A stretch of DNA of 64,000 bases from Closterium sp. NIES-65 (GCA_948144175.1 CANXME010002001.1:517001-581000); one strand, 5' to 3'. Counted from the first letter of the stretch, positions 1-11,685 are shown. Notes: a model not told the origin generated them from the sequence alone. A program made the numbers and translations.

Positions 1-967
1 ATTTGAACTCATTGTAGCATTGACGGTAGTGGTAAAAACTGACAGCTTGGTGGAACAGGGATTCTTTTTTCCTGGGGTGGTTGGGCTCCAATGGTGTATG
101 AAGATGGTACGTAGGTGAGTGTTAGGAGAGCATGCATGCAGCAATAGACTCCATATCTTCCCTTTTAGCCTCGGTTACCTAGTACGCAAGTGCAAGTGTT
201 GTATGTCATCCAAGAAGGAATGCTCATGGGAGGCTCCACCTTTTCCAATCAGATTTTGCCATAGCAAGGTTGTAGAGGAAGGCATATCAACGGTGGCATA
301 CAATGGGAAGAACAAGATCATCTGAGCATATTCAAGCAGCGAGTTGTGCAACATCAACCACCAATGAGGATATTTAGTAAGACATGATGTACCCTCAGAG
401 TCTCTTGTTTTCAGTTCCTTGGCGACCGCCTTGTTTTTGTGCTTTGTTGCCTCGCTCCCTCGTTCTCTCCCCTAGCAGCATGTGCGGTGGCTCCATGAAT
501 GTACATTTATATTACAAAATGTTATGATCTTAACTTAGGAACTCAGGAACATCCTTAGGAGCAACGTGACTGGCGTGGGTAGCATGAGTGGAGAGGAGAG
601 AGATTGGCCAAAGAGGATTGACTAAGAGAGATGGGTATATGATATAGCATTGTCTAGGCAAGGTATACCACCAGCAAAGGATGTTACTGTTGCTACACTA
701 GAACATACAACAAGCAGGGTATATATGAAAATATAATTTAACACAATACTGGACCAACCAAGAGCTGAATGTCAACGTATACATTTATATAGTTTGTATA
801 TATACGTCTGTAGGATAGATTGAGGTGCTTCGTAGAGGGTACATATTGTGCTTTCAGATTCAAGGTCATCCTTTCAGTTTCTAGGACTGAAAGCTTCCCT
901 CTCCATCTCCCCAACGTTTGCAAGTACCCGTTCCCCTCTGCACACCCTACTCCTCCCCCTTCCTTAA
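1..967. other. Unassigned stretch left of A1
   Basis: I see no transposon protein, LTR end or recognisable host domain here. It is less GC-rich than the elements to its right. The only open frames are about 60-68 codons on either strand and none resembles a family I know. It could be host intergenic DNA, intron, or an eroded element. The right edge, near 968, is where family A coding sequence begins abruptly in mid-protease region, so it is a truncation or deletion junction, not an LTR boundary. Confidence 0.5.
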
Positions 968-3900
968 GCGGATGGCAAGCCGGTAGTGCTGCACGACGTT
1001 CTCCTCGATCCTGAACTCAAGGCCAACCTCATCTCCCTCCGTAAGCTTGGCAAGTCTGGGGTGAGCACTAGTACGGATGGGGCACGCACTTACAAGGGGC
1101 ACCTGGGCAATTGGGTGCTTTGGGATCTGCACGAGAGTACGGACGTGTACAGAACCATGTGGCAGCTGCCGGCGCTGGCGTGGCACGGTGGGGGGCAGGC
1201 TGGAGAGGGGTCTGCATCCCAGGGGGAGTGCAACGCCGTTGGAGGGGTTGGTGTGAAAGTGTCGGCCAGATCTGGGGAGACGGATTGGGCAACGGCACAC
1301 CGACGCTTGGGGCATGTGGCAATGCCTTTGCTGAAGCAGCTGGAGAAGGATGGATCCGTTAAGGGCTTGAATCTGAACGGACAACCACCCGATGATAACT
1401 GTGAAATTTGCCTCCTTTCAAAGTTCACCCGTTCCCCCTTCCATAGTGTGGCTGGCAGGAGCAAAAAGCCGTTGGAGCTGGTCCACATGGACTTGGTGGG
1501 GCCGCTGCCCGTGCAAGGGCACAAGGGGGAGCGGTACTTCCTAACCATAGTGGATGACAGGAGCAGGCTAATGAGGGCGTATCCGCTGAAGCAGAAAGAT
1601 CACGCCGCTTCCACGATTCGGGACGATTGGCTGTCGTTTGTGGAGAAGCAAGCGGAGTGTGTGGTGAAGCGGATTAGGACAGATTGGGGTGGTCAGTTCC
1701 TTGGAGCTGAGATGACGGCATGGCTCAACAAGCAGGGCATCCAGAGGGAGCTGACCACGGCTTATACCCCACAGTCTAACGGTGTAGCAGAACAAGCGAG
1801 CCGGACAATTCTGGAGACAGCTAGGGCGCTGCTCATAGAATCTGGACTGGGCAACTTGATGTGGCCCCATGCTGTTCGGCACGCTACCGTCGCTAGGAAC
1901 AGGGTACTCACAAAGGTTGGGGATGACTCGTGGGTGCCGTTGGAGAGGTGGCTTGGGAGGAAGCCGCCGGTGGACATGCTGAGGGTGTTTGGTTGCATGG
2001 CAGTCGTCCACGTCCCCAAGACCTACCGCAGTAAGTTGGGGGCGAGTGCAATCTGGTGTGTGCATTTGGGGCTGGCTGCTGAGAGCAAGGGATGGCTGCT
2101 GTGGGAACCTTCCAAGGGTGTGTTGTTTGACAGCAGGGATGTGAAGTTTGTTGAGGGCATGATGTATGGGAGCTGGGAGAAACAGCCGGAGGCCAGGATG
2201 TCCCAGCAAATGGAGCAGATCACCATGCAGCTGGACCTGACTCCTAGTGTGTGGGAGGAGGGAGAAGAGGCAGCTGCAGAGGGTGGTGATGGAAAGAAGG
2301 TACAAGAGGAACCTGCTGGTGGAGAAAATGATGTGGAGACTAGCACTAGTGGAGCTGCTGGATCCGAGGGAGGAGAGCAGCAGCAGGGGAGAACTAAGAA
2401 GCCGAAGGGTGTCATTATGAGGGGATGGGAGACACCCGTCTCCAGGCCAGGACGTACCCGTATGGCTACTAAGAAGCTGACTGCAAGAGAGGATGTAGCA
2501 CAGCAGCAGCTTGGGACCGAGGAGGCATTGCTGATTCTACCGCATGGCTATGACCCGGATGAGGAGGATGAGCCTGCGTACTGTTTTCTTGCCCCTGCAC
2601 CAGAGGAACCAGCTAGCATGGAGGAGGCATTAGCTGGACCAGGTAGGGACAAATGGCTGGCTTCTAGGGATGCTGAGTACCAGAGCCTGCTGGAGAATGG
2701 GACTTGGGAACTAGTGGTGCTGCCTAAGGGAAAGAAAGCGGTACAATGCAAGTGGGTACTAAGGATCAAGACTGACGACAAGGGGCAGGTCACCATCTAC
2801 AAGAGTAGGTTGGTGGCTAAGGGGTTTATGCAGAAGGAGAAGTGGGACTTCAATGAGATCTTTGCTCCCACTGCCAAAACCCCTACCCTTCGTGTATTGT
2901 TGGCAGATGGACATATCAATGGCATTCCTCAACGGGATTTTAGAGGAGGAGGTGTTCATGACGCAGCCGCCTGGGTATGAGGATGGTACGGGCAGGGTGT
3001 GCAAGCTTGAAAAGTCCATCTACGGCTTGAAGCAGGCGCCACGCTGCTGGTACCAGAAGCTGGCAGCTGTTTTAGAGGGGATGGGATTCAGGACCAGCAG
3101 CTGTGATGAGAGCCTCTTTCTCAAGGGGGAGGGGGAGAAGCTGGTGTTGTTTTTGGTCTACGTGGACGACATTCTTCTCTTCAGCAGCAGCATGAAGGAG
3201 ATCCAGAAAGTGCAGCAGCAGCTGATGGAGAACTTCAAGTGCAAGAACCTTGGGGAGGTAAAATACTACCTCGGGATGCACGTAGAGAGGGATCCAGATC
3301 ACAGGTGGTTGAAACTTCACCAGCAGAAGTTCATCAAGGAGCTGGGGGGGAAGCATGGGATTGAGAATGAGCGCAAGGTTGCAACTCCCCTGCCTGCAGA
3401 ATTCAAGCTTGTAAAGGCTGCAGAGGATGAAGGGGTTGAAGCTGAGGAGCAGCAGCAATTCCAGTCCTTGGTGGGCAGCCTCTTGTATGCAGCTGTTCAC
3501 ACGCGGCCTGACATCTCTTTCTCGGTTGGGCAGCTGGCTAGGGTGGTGCAGAATCCATCAGAGGAGCAAGTGGATGCAGCCGAGCGTGTGGTGAAGTATT
3601 TGAACTCTCACCCAAGCATTGGAGTTCAATACTCCGCATCTGCACAGGTGAAGCAGAAAGGGGTTGAGGTGCTGAAAGAGAAGGGGGAGAGGCTTGGAGA
3701 AGGCAAGCTCTTTCTCACTTGCTTTACCGATGCTACGTGGGCCTCTGAGAAGGAGGATTGCTCATCTGTGGGAGGATACATCTGTGTAGTTGGGGGAGGA
3801 CCTGTTAGTTGGAGGTCAAAGAAGCAGACGGAGACAGCACTCTCTTCCGTGGAATCAGAGTACATGGCAATGTTCCACGGGGTGAAGGAGGTGATTTGGC

Positions 3901-4181
3901 TGAGGAGGTTGTTAGAGGAGATTGGTCAGGAGCAGAAGCTTGCTACGCCGCTGTTTTGTGATAGCAAGGGGGCTCTTGGGATGGCCAGGAACGCTGTGCT
4001 TTATAGGCTCAACAAGCACATGCGTATCAAGTGGCACTGGCTGCGTAAGGAAGTGAAAAGGGGGACGGTGAATCCGATCTACATCAAGACTCACCACCAG
4101 CCAGCAAACTTTCTCACAAAGAGGCTTGCGGATGAGCCTCATTGGCGTTGTGTGCGTATGAGTGGAATGAGCATGAACTAG
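968..4181 (+). pseudogene. A1 gag-pol remnant (pre-integrase, integrase, RT, RNase H)
   Basis: Copia polyprotein fragment; in life it would integrate and copy the element. The first frame (to 2980) carries the pre-integrase H...H...C-x2-C cluster (about 1290-1420), the integrase core with HMDLVGP (about 1485), RTDWGG (about 1677) and the NGVAEQ glutamate motif (about 1780), and the start of RT. The family form RTDRGGEF is changed here to RTDWGGQF. Near 2906 a 32-bp deletion between two copies of CAGATG removes the residues before the MDIS motif and shifts the frame; the second frame (about 2907-4181) carries the RT motif YVDD (about 3161) and RNase H (FTDATWAS near 3724, through PANFLTKRL). 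The stop is followed by a short tail and a GAGGGGGAGTG polypurine tract. Non-functional by truncation and frameshift. Confidence 0.9.
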
Positions 4182-4223
4182 CATGGAATGATGGAAATGC
4201 AGCCGGCAGGCAGAGGGGGAGTG

Positions 4224-5316
4224 TGTTGGATGCAAATTCACATTGAACTACATCCTGCCGTCTGTTTGTATAAGTATGTGTGTGCGAATGCATTTGGGTG
4301 TGAATGGAATGTTCATGTGTTTGTTTGCTTTCGCAATTTTCGCTTGAAGCATTTGCAGGTACTCGCGCATTATGCGCTTCGGCACAACATTGTATGCGCT
4401 ATGAACAGTACAAGCAAAAAGGACGAGCTAACAAAGGAACCCAAGATGGAAGCTTTGCGGTTCGGTTGAATTGATTGTGCAGATTCAGTTCTATCCAACT
4501 CGAAATTGTACTGTTTTGTTTGGTTGACTATAGTGTAGCAGGGCAGGCACTATAGGGGTACAATTTAGGTGAAGGTTGGATGTTGTTTGTCTGTATCTGC
4601 ATGCTACAGGGCCAGGGGAAACCAGCGGAACCAGCTTTTGGCTGGTTGGGCAAAGACGAAACAGGTTCTGTTTTTAGGACCTGAACCTGGTTGTTGTTTT
4701 CCCAGGTTGGAAAAACAGAACCAGAGGTTGTTTACAAACCTACTACCTGCTGTTTTGTCTAGCCAGGTTGGTTCTGTTGCTTGGAATTATTTGGGATGAT
4801 CCCTGGTTGTTCCCAGGTTCATTCCCAAGGTCCTTGCTAGCTAGAACTATTTATTCCTTCTCTGTTTGTACCTGAATATAGTCAATTTGACTAAAGCAAA
4901 TTCCTCCCTTCCTGGAATTTCGTTTCTACGCGGTGCGACGGCAGAATGCTACCCGAGTCAACGCTAGTACGCTAGCACTCCAACACTAGGAAAACGCTGT
5001 CCGAGCCATAACTTCGTAATGGCAGAACTTTTGGCGAGGCAACTTGATTCATTTTAAAGCTCTTGGAGCGAGCTTCGATATAGTAAATTCTCAGCTTAAT
5101 CCGATCAACGGTGTGCACGATACGCTGCGCGACGTTCAAGGTACTCTTGCTGTTTTGACTAAGTCCCTCTTGATCCCTCTCTCTACAAACTCGGACCCGA
5201 GGATAGGAGCTGGTCTTGTACCAGGCACCCAAGGACCCTTGGAGGTGACCCCGAGGAGAGGTTTTAAGTTTGATAAAGTCTTAATAGCTTGAGTTTATTA
5301 GGCCCTTACACCAACA
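4224..5316 (+). repeat. A1 3' LTR
   Basis: It begins TGTTGGATGC directly after the polypurine tract and ends CCAACA, 1093 bp. It matches other family A LTRs over its whole length, including the AACC/GGTT-rich block and the GGTTCTGTTTTT...AAAAACAGAACC inverted repeat. The start TGTTGGATGC (not TGTTGGGTGC) puts it in the same LTR subtype as the A4 5' LTR and the A5 LTR. Confidence 0.93.
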
Positions 5317-5702
5317 GATTTGGCAGCAACAATTTCAATGGGGGCTGCGGGGGTGGCGGTTATGGCAGCGACGACAAGGGCTACGGGCGCGGTCGCGGCC
5401 GATTCGACGGCAAGTGCGACTATTGCCACAAGAGCGGACACATGTGGCGCGGTTGCTACAAGCTCTCTGAACGATGGACCCCTGCTAAAGGCCAGCAGGG
5501 TAGAGGAGCAGGAGGAGGGAGAGGAAGAGGCCGTGGAGGCCGTGGCGGTCGCGGAGGTGGAGCTGCAAATATGAAGAACGAAGTTAACGGCAAAGACTCG
5601 AGTGACGATCGATTCCCAGGTCAATTCTTCTTCGTATCTACACAAGCACTGGCTGAACCAGAGAAGGATGAGGACTTTGATGAGCCAGCAGCTGTGGGGA
5701 AG
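5317..5702 (+). pseudogene. Family C gag fragment C2 (zinc knuckle region)
   Basis: About 385 bp match the nucleocapsid part of C1 gag (12490-12865): a glycine/arginine-rich stretch, a zinc knuckle C-x2-C-x4-H-x4-C (CDYCHKSGHMWRGC), the WTPA-G-Q motif, a long GRGRGG tract and the PEKDE-x-F acidic region. The match stops at about 5702, just before the protease. The left neighbour is the A1 LTR, so this is probably the downstream flank of A1's target. No other part of this C copy is visible. Confidence 0.82.
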
Positions 5703-6690
5703 CATACTGCTTCCGTTTTTTGCGTTTGTACAGCACTAGCAGATCCTTAAACACCTCATTTGAGAGGCTCGCTCGGACAATCTTAAAGATAACATCAATG
5801 GCATTGGGATTGGTGACCATTTCATGGACAAAGCAGCGTCTTCTGTATGTTGTAGTGCAGTCTGACAACTTAGTCAGTAGTCTACGAATATATGTTTAAT
5901 ATTTTATGAATATTCTTCTTTCATGAACAGTATTTGCAGATTGAAAAAACTTATTTAGGCGATGTAAGTCGGCCGAAGCACCTGGAATTTCGCTGAGTCG
6001 TACGCACCGTTAGTAAGAAATGCAGATTATATATATTTCATCATCATGCTCATTGTCAAGATGATAGAAGCAACTTCCTGGTGTAAGATGAACCAGAGCT
6101 GCCGCAGCAATGTGAAGCGCAGCCTTGATAACGTCTTCTTAACGCCAATGTCAACCTCTTGTTGGAGTCATCTTCCAGGAAGGAATCATCATGTTCACTT
6201 GATGACAATAGTGCTTGGAGCGTATCTTTTAGAGAGAGGCCTGAGCTGTTAGCTCCTGAATCAGGTATAGATGATGGTGCGTGTCTTGAATGCTTCCCCT
6301 TTTATGCCTCCAATGCAAGATCAGCAACATTGTCATTGGGAGGATCGCAATCAGGAGGAGGAGGTGCGTCGGCAGAAAGATTGCCTTTGGGTGGAGCTCC
6401 CGGCATTGTGCTGTGATGATTCTCAACCGGCAGGGGCTTGTGAATGAAGGCCTGAAATGATTGATTAGAAGGTAGTCTGAGGACATGAAGGTTATTTTGT
6501 TCTAGATTGTTCGTGATGCGGGTGATAAATATCTGACGACGAAACCTTGGGATCAACAGTGGGAAGGCCTTGAATGCTCCATGAAAACCTCTTGACCAAT
6601 TCTCTATTGTTGCCTTTTATATTCAACTCTCAGTGTAGGAAAGCGGATTGAAATGACCCCTCCACACCATGGAAAATGACCTTAAGCCAA
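5703..6690. other. Unassigned stretch between C2 and D1
   Basis: About 1 kb with no recognised transposon sequence. On the minus strand 5703-5868 is open and reads as a plausible protein-like stretch (mixed hydrophobic and basic, ending in a lysine/arginine-rich tract before it runs into C2), but it has no family I recognise and the frame continues into transposon sequence. Other open frames here are under 90 codons. This could be host intergenic or exon-containing DNA, or D1's original flank. No splice sites or promoter can be assigned with confidence. Confidence 0.4.
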
Positions 6691-6822
6691 TCTGCTTCTC
6701 CATAACATATTCATCCCCCACGAGACAACCGCCTAAACTTCGTTGAGTTACAAAACCCAAAAGAGTTGTACCCTCTACAGAGTACCTTGCTGTAGCCTAA
6801 CATAAAATTATAACATTTGACA
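6690..6822 (-). repeat. D1 3' LTR (approximate left end)
   Basis: The inner edge, TTTGACA at 6822, and the blocks before it (AGAGTTGTACCCTCTAC and CTGTAGCCTAACATA) align with the B1 LTR blocks around TTGTACCCCCTAT and CTACAGCCTACATA. The outer edge is too eroded to place; I estimate it from the 136-bp length of the B1 LTR. Confidence 0.5.
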
Positions 6823-7029
6823 CACCCCAATAGGGACATCAAAATGAGCAAGAGAGACACATGGACACAAGGCCAATCAACAGCAACAACAACAAAACAA
6901 GAGATGCAACTCAGGGCATTAAGACCAGCCAGCCTCTGAGTGAAACGACTACTAGTTCAAAAGTTCATATATATATATATGTATATATATTTCAACAACA
7001 AAACAAGCAGAGCAACAGCAAGAGGTACA
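6823..7029 (-). other. D1 3' untranslated region with TA microsatellite
   Basis: Between RNase H and the LTR. It begins next to the LTR with a degenerate copy of the family B C-rich/G-rich block and contains alternating TA around 6968-6988, as do the 3' UTRs of B1, B2 and B3. The pentanucleotide AAAGC array of the B copies is not preserved. Confidence 0.55.
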
Positions 7030-8140
7030 ACAAACGAGGGCATGTCTGAGCAAGGCCAAGCTGTAAACAGAACCTGTGGTGATCACCAGACAGGAGGGCC
7101 TTGGTGAAGATGTTCGCAGTGTTGGCCGCAGAGGCCACAAAGACCAAGCATGTCTGGTCGCGTCGCTGCAGCTCTCACAGTAAGAACTACCACAGATCGA
7201 TGTGCTTCACTCTGCTCTTCAGTCAAGGATCATGGCCTTCTTGTCAGCGAACAAGGTCGGTGCAAAGGTAGGCCGCTCACCTGGGTCACTGAGCAAGAAA
7301 GTCAAACAGCAGAGCTCCTGAGCAGCCATGGCACCATCGTAGATCTTGGCCTCAACACCGGACGAAGCTACAGACAACGATCGAGTCAAAGTGGTGGTGC
7401 TAGATGCTCTGTCCATGTTGATATGCAAGCCAAGATACCTGCGCAGCCCACCAAGGTCAGTGCAGGTGTGTCTTTTCTGCAGTTCCAACTTCACAGAAGC
7501 CATGGCATCTCTTTCTGTGTTAGTGAAGACCAAGTCGTCGATGTAGACGAGGACGAAGAAATGAGTGGACCCAGAATGAACGAACCGTGTGGGGTCAGCG
7601 AAAGAAGGACTGAACCCAAGGTAAGCAAAAGTGGAGCGCAGAGTGTCATGCCAATCAAGAGGTGCCCGGTGGAGACCGTAGACTAGTTGTCTCAGACTCC
7701 ACAGGGTCCCAGGCAGGAAAGTGCCAGTGAAGTTAGGAGGACGGCGTAGCCAGATCTCCTCCTGTAGGCTTCCCTGGACGAAAAATGCCTAGCGAGTGCA
7801 GCTCGTAGCCTCGCTGTGCTGCCTCCTGTAGTAGCACATGAAGAGTGGTAATCTCCGGGGTTTGGGAGAAGGTCTCAAAGAAGCCTCTAGCCACGTACCG
7901 CACCTTGACGACAGCCGGTGATCCAGGTGATCACTTCACCTTCCACATGCCATCGACTACGTTCGCCCGAAGAGGGGGAACTGCGTCAACGTACGTACCT
8001 GTGGACCTCCAAGACGCCATTTCTAAGTCCATGGCTGCTATCCACTGAAAGGCCCAGTGTCCCAACACGACTTCAATGTAAGTACGAGGAGTCGAGATGT
8101 CTGGAGCACGAGGGTCTCCCTCAGGGGCTAGTAGCATGGC
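7030..8140 (-). pseudogene. D1 RT and RNase H remnant
   Basis: Minus-strand reading gives the RT start (near 8137, with the MDLEMASW and TGTYVDAVPP motifs), the palm with a degenerate YVDD region near 7530, LQKRHTCTDLGGLRRYLGL (about 7440-7490), and then a jump straight to RNase H (V-E-A-K-I-Y, AMAAQEL near 7330-7355). Against B1 about 400 bp covering the RT thumb and the start of RNase H are missing. Several frameshifts and stops separate the pieces. Not functional. Confidence 0.85.
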
Positions 8141-9290
8141 ACAAAGATGGGAAGAAGCAGTTGCAAGGAACTCCAGCTCAAACTGCCTGCCCTCTAGGAC
8201 ATCACAGCCAAGGGCTCACTCACCCCTTGCGGATAGAGGACGGGTAGGAGGAGCACCCCCCAAGTGTGTGGCGTAGTTAAGGCAACGGGTGGCGGCAAAG
8301 TCACTAACAGCTGCAACAAAGTCAGTGACAATAGCAGCCATGTCAGTGACTGACGACGGAGAGGCAATAAGGTCCGTGACAATAGAGGAGAGAACTTGTG
8401 AGACAACAGGGCGAGCACTATGGTAGAAGTCGGTGAGAGGCATGGAGGAATTAGTGAGAGATGATGAAGGAGGCAACGGGAGGACAGATGTAGGTGGGGA
8501 GCGAAGAGGGCTAGGATGAAGGAAAACAGTCCGGATGCCCCGAACAGGAGCTGAATTATATGCACCTGGGGAACAATGAGAGGTCCAAGGGGGGTGGACA
8601 ACAGGAGGAGACACCAGTGACCAAGGAGAGGACTAAGCGGGAGACGAGTCTGGTGGAGGAAACGTAGGACTGTGAGGAGGAGGAGACGCAAGCAGTCTGG
8701 AGAAGAGACAGGAAGACGAAGGGTCCAAACACCACTCACCAGTGGCGACGATCGTAGCAGCTGTGGCTTCTACTGCGTCTGCGGTTGTGGCTGCGGCTGC
8801 TGTAGTTGCTAATGCTCCTACTGCCATTGACGTTGAAACCTCGTCAGGTAATGGGGGCCAGTCGGAGCAAGGGCCGTAGTACTAGAGTCTCCAGCTCCAG
8901 CACCCCCAGAATCAGCACCTCCAATACTAGTACCTCCAGCTTCAGCATCCACAACTCTAGCACCTCTAGCTCCAACACCTCCAGCTCCAGCACCCCCAGA
9001 GTCCACTGCGACCTGCCTCGGTAGCACTGAAGGCTGCGGCGGTGAATGTGAAGACGACATTGGAGATTGTTGTGAAGGAGACGACACAGGACGTGCTACC
9101 GAGGAGGTAGGGGTAGTGTGAGACACAACTAACGGGGCAGGACCTGGGTGGGGTGGGAGCACCGGAGGATCAGGACCAGGAGGAGTGGGAGCAAGGAAGA
9201 GGGGAGGGGGGGGGGGGAACCAGGAGACCTCGCTGGGGGTAGCGGACGAAGGACACTAAGTCGTCAAACCGGTCATCGCGGGAGTCTAAG
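8141..9290 (-). pseudogene. D1 integrase-RT linker, low complexity
   Basis: This corresponds to the long proline/serine/alanine-rich linker of B1 (between integrase and RT). The minus strand reads as runs of S, P, L and T, and the plus strand carries AGC/TCC-type short repeats between about 8880 and 9010. No catalytic motif is expected or seen. Frames are broken. Confidence 0.65.
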
Positions 9291-10250
9291 AACTAGTGGA
9301 GAGGCGGGTGGTAAAACGTGAAGTCAGGTGCGTCAACCGAGAAACCAAGGAAGACACGGGGGAGGGTGCGAGTCAAGAGCTTGTCCGCATGAGGATCAGT
9401 GGAGGACTGGGTCCCCTAGTGTTGTGTCTGTCATTCATGTCTGGGGCTGCCTTGCGCATGTCTGCGATGCCGTGCTCATGACAGAACCTGGTGAGAACGG
9501 TGAAGCGAAACTCAGCCCCACAGTCGGAGTGGAGACATAGTACAGAGAGGTCATGCTGGGCACAGGTGGCCAGCGACCACGGAATCAGGACATCATGCAC
9601 GTGTGCCTTCTCTTACAGAGGGAACATTGTGGTGTAGCGGGAAAATTCCTCAACCACCACTAGGAAGAAGCGCTCCTGCCCCGACCCGCTTACTCGGGCG
9701 TGGCCCTAGGCGTCCAGCTGCAAAGTATTGAGGGGCATGGTGGCTAGCGCAAGGGAGGAGGAGTGAGGGGTAGCGCGCAGCCTATTCTTGCCTCAGGCGA
9801 CGGAGGGAGCGACGCAAGCAAGGATGGGAGACCTGAGACAAAGTTGTAGCTAGTCATGTGGAGGAGGCGTGGGAGCCAAGGGTGACCAAGACGGTGATGC
9901 CATAGGACTGTCGGGTGGGTGAGTGACTGACACGAGCACGACACAGCAACCTGACCAAACACAGCTACGTGGGGGGGACGCAGTATGCAGTGTGAAGAGA
10001 CCTGAGTGGGGCTCTTGAGAAATGTGGCAAGACATGACCCGATAGCAGCGTGCGTACAGGTCGCAAACCTCTCGTATGTAGCGAAAGTGACTGTGACCCG
10101 TGAAGTCCTGGAGGTGTTCAACACCCACCAAGTGGGGAATGAAGGGGTCTGGAGACCAGTGAAGGAGTCAGAGAGGACAACCGTACATGGGAGGGTGGTA
10201 GTACTGCGAGCCACCTGCCGGTCCAGAAGTAGGATCAGCCAGGGCACCAA
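9291..10250 (-). pseudogene. D1 integrase and pre-integrase remnant
   Basis: The pre-integrase domain is readable at about 9780-10060 (LWHHRLGHPWLPRL, matching B1 LWHHRMGHPSLPRL). Integrase is represented around 9440-9600 by LCLHSDCGAEF (degenerate form of the LHSDRGGEF aspartate motif of B1) and the following CHEHGIADMR. The segment carrying the catalytic glutamate is largely missing or scrambled. A strongly mutated old copy. Confidence 0.8.
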
Positions 10251-10842
10251 GACTGGTGCAGAAGTAGTGTGAGAGTGGTGCGGTCACAGAAGAAGGACTG
10301 GGAAGCGCCGGAGTCAAATATGAACGACAAATACACGTCTCCTATAAGCACACCTGGGCTAGTAATTACTCAAGCACCTACATTAGAAGCACAAGCACCT
10401 AAACGAGCAGCAGGCAAAGATCCTAGTCTAGGAACACGCGAGCAAACAAATCCGTTAGCACTACAGTCAACAACAGCATACATGGCAGAATGAGCATCAT
10501 CCATGTTTGGCTAAAACATACGAATGCCACGAGACATCAAAACCTGCCAACGCAGAACGGGCTACCTCTGGGCCGCGTCTCAGACGAAAGAGGTCGTCAA
10601 GACGTCTAGAGCAGCGCTATGCACAGTGGTCGAGGCGCCCGCACACAGTGTCCCAACCTGGACGCGTCCGGATCTAGTTGTCACAACGGCCAACGTCATG
10701 GCCAGCGCGACGTGGCCCCCAGCTGGTAGGGCTACTGCTGCCGCCAACGCTGCCCTGACAATCATGTCCCCACTGCTGTTGAGGTCCCAACTGCTGGAAC
10801 TGTCGTTGCTGTTTCTTCTCTTGCTGTCCCTGCGGTTGCACC
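10251..10842 (-). pseudogene. D1 protease and nucleocapsid remnant
   Basis: This leads from the degenerate protease region near 10290-10320 (a D-S-G-A-S-like stretch by comparison with B1) up through the gag C-terminus. The minus strand near 10580-10765 keeps the cysteine-containing stretch equivalent to the B1 C-x13-C cluster, and 10770-10842 encodes a glutamine-rich tract. The sequence stops at the C1 target site and continues at 36556 with more Q/G-coding CAG/CTG-like repeats. Confidence 0.75.
10838..10842. repeat. Target-site duplication of C1, left copy (GCACC)
   Basis: GCACC immediately precedes the C1 5' LTR and recurs at 36556-36560 immediately after the C1 3' LTR. The flanks on both sides are D1 gag sequence on the same strand, which shows C1 inserted into D1. 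Confidence 0.93.
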
Positions 10843-11671
10843 TGCTGGTGCAACCCTATGGTTTGCACTTGGCTTGTTGTCCGTGTGCGTGAATGTGTGT
10901 GTGTATGGAATGGTATGAGGGCATGGGATAATATATATTTCATACTTATAATTGTGTGTGAATGTTGAGTCATGATGTCGAGTGTGTGTGTTGAGTCAAT
11001 AGCGAGTTATCGCTAGACGCGTGTTACGCGGTCGTTTGTGTCTCGCGCGCGGTTTCTATTTTGTCGTGCGCAGTTTCTATTTTGTCCTGTGTCGAACGTT
11101 CGGTGTGTCGCAGGTGTGTGCAGCAGACCCATCAAGAACTCAAGGATGAGTTTGTGATGAAGAGCCCGAGCCTTGGTGTCAAGCCTCAAGTGATTTTGAA
11201 GCTCGCCAAAAGGGTACACCTCAAGATATTGAAGATAGTTACATTACTTTGTGTAGTGTAACATTTCACTTGGTGTAGGCCCTAGTGAAGGGTAGTTTCG
11301 AGACCCTTCGTGGTTGGGGACAGTGTGGCACTGTTCCACATCACTGTACCTCGGCTCTTGGGGTTTGTAGGAGCTGGGAGTCATTCCCAACTCGTAACTC
11401 TCCCTAACTCTTCCTATCTTGTGTTCTAAGACTATAGTGGCTGCCATAGTGCCATTCCTTCAAACCAACGCTGTGTCGTCAATACTTAGTCAAATCGTGC
11501 GATCTAAATTGCCTAGTGTAGGCGAGAATAAGACGCTCCTGATCCAAGTTGCATCAAGTCATTTTAAGCTGTGACCAGAATGCTATGAACGTTTGAAGCC
11601 GCTGAGCAGAAATCCGACTGTGCACTCTATCTTTCGTTTTAGGCACATTGGAGCCTACTGTGACTATAACA
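10843..11671 (+). repeat. C1 5' LTR
   Basis: It starts TGCTGGTGCAACC (the 3' copy has the canonical TGTTGG) and ends TGACTATAACA, 829 bp. Compared with the 3' LTR (698 bp) it has about 131 extra bp (roughly 10876-11010) containing TG-rich sequence and TA runs; the rest differs at roughly 18 of 697 positions. It is immediately followed by the primer-binding site. Confidence 0.93.
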
Positions 11672-11673
11672 AG

Positions 11674-11685
11674 TGGTATCAGAGC
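11674..11685 (+). promoter_or_regulatory. C1 primer-binding site
   Basis: TGGTATCAGAGC lies two bases after the 5' LTR. This is the usual copia primer site, complementary to the 3' end of initiator methionine tRNA. Confidence 0.9.

Larger units (their letters stand above)
968..5316 (+). mobile_element. Copia family A element A1, 5'-truncated
   Basis: A1 begins inside the segment between protease and pre-integrase, at the codons A-D-G-K-P that precede the conserved V-L-H-D-V motif of family A, and runs through integrase, reverse transcriptase and RNase H to a complete 3' LTR (4224-5316). The 5' LTR, gag, zinc knuckle and protease catalytic site are missing. The right LTR end abuts a family C gag fragment (C2), so A1 probably inserted into a C copy; the left half of that target and any target duplication are gone. 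Confidence 0.9.
6690..10842 (-). mobile_element. Copia D1, 3' half (decayed family B relative)
   Basis: This minus-strand element is the outermost layer of the nest. From right to left it carries the nucleocapsid end of gag, protease region, pre-integrase, integrase remnants, a proline/serine-rich linker, RT, RNase H, a 3' untranslated region and a short 3' LTR. Protein and 3' UTR layout match family B, but frames are broken repeatedly and segments are missing. It is cut at 10842 by the insertion of C1 (target duplication GCACC at 10838-10842) and resumes at 36556. The left boundary near 6690 is approximate. Confidence 0.85.

Noticed and set aside
11674-11685. Possible tRNA-derived gene at the TGGTATCAGAGC sites
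   Set aside because: Only the primer-complementary 12 bases are present; there is no tRNA body.
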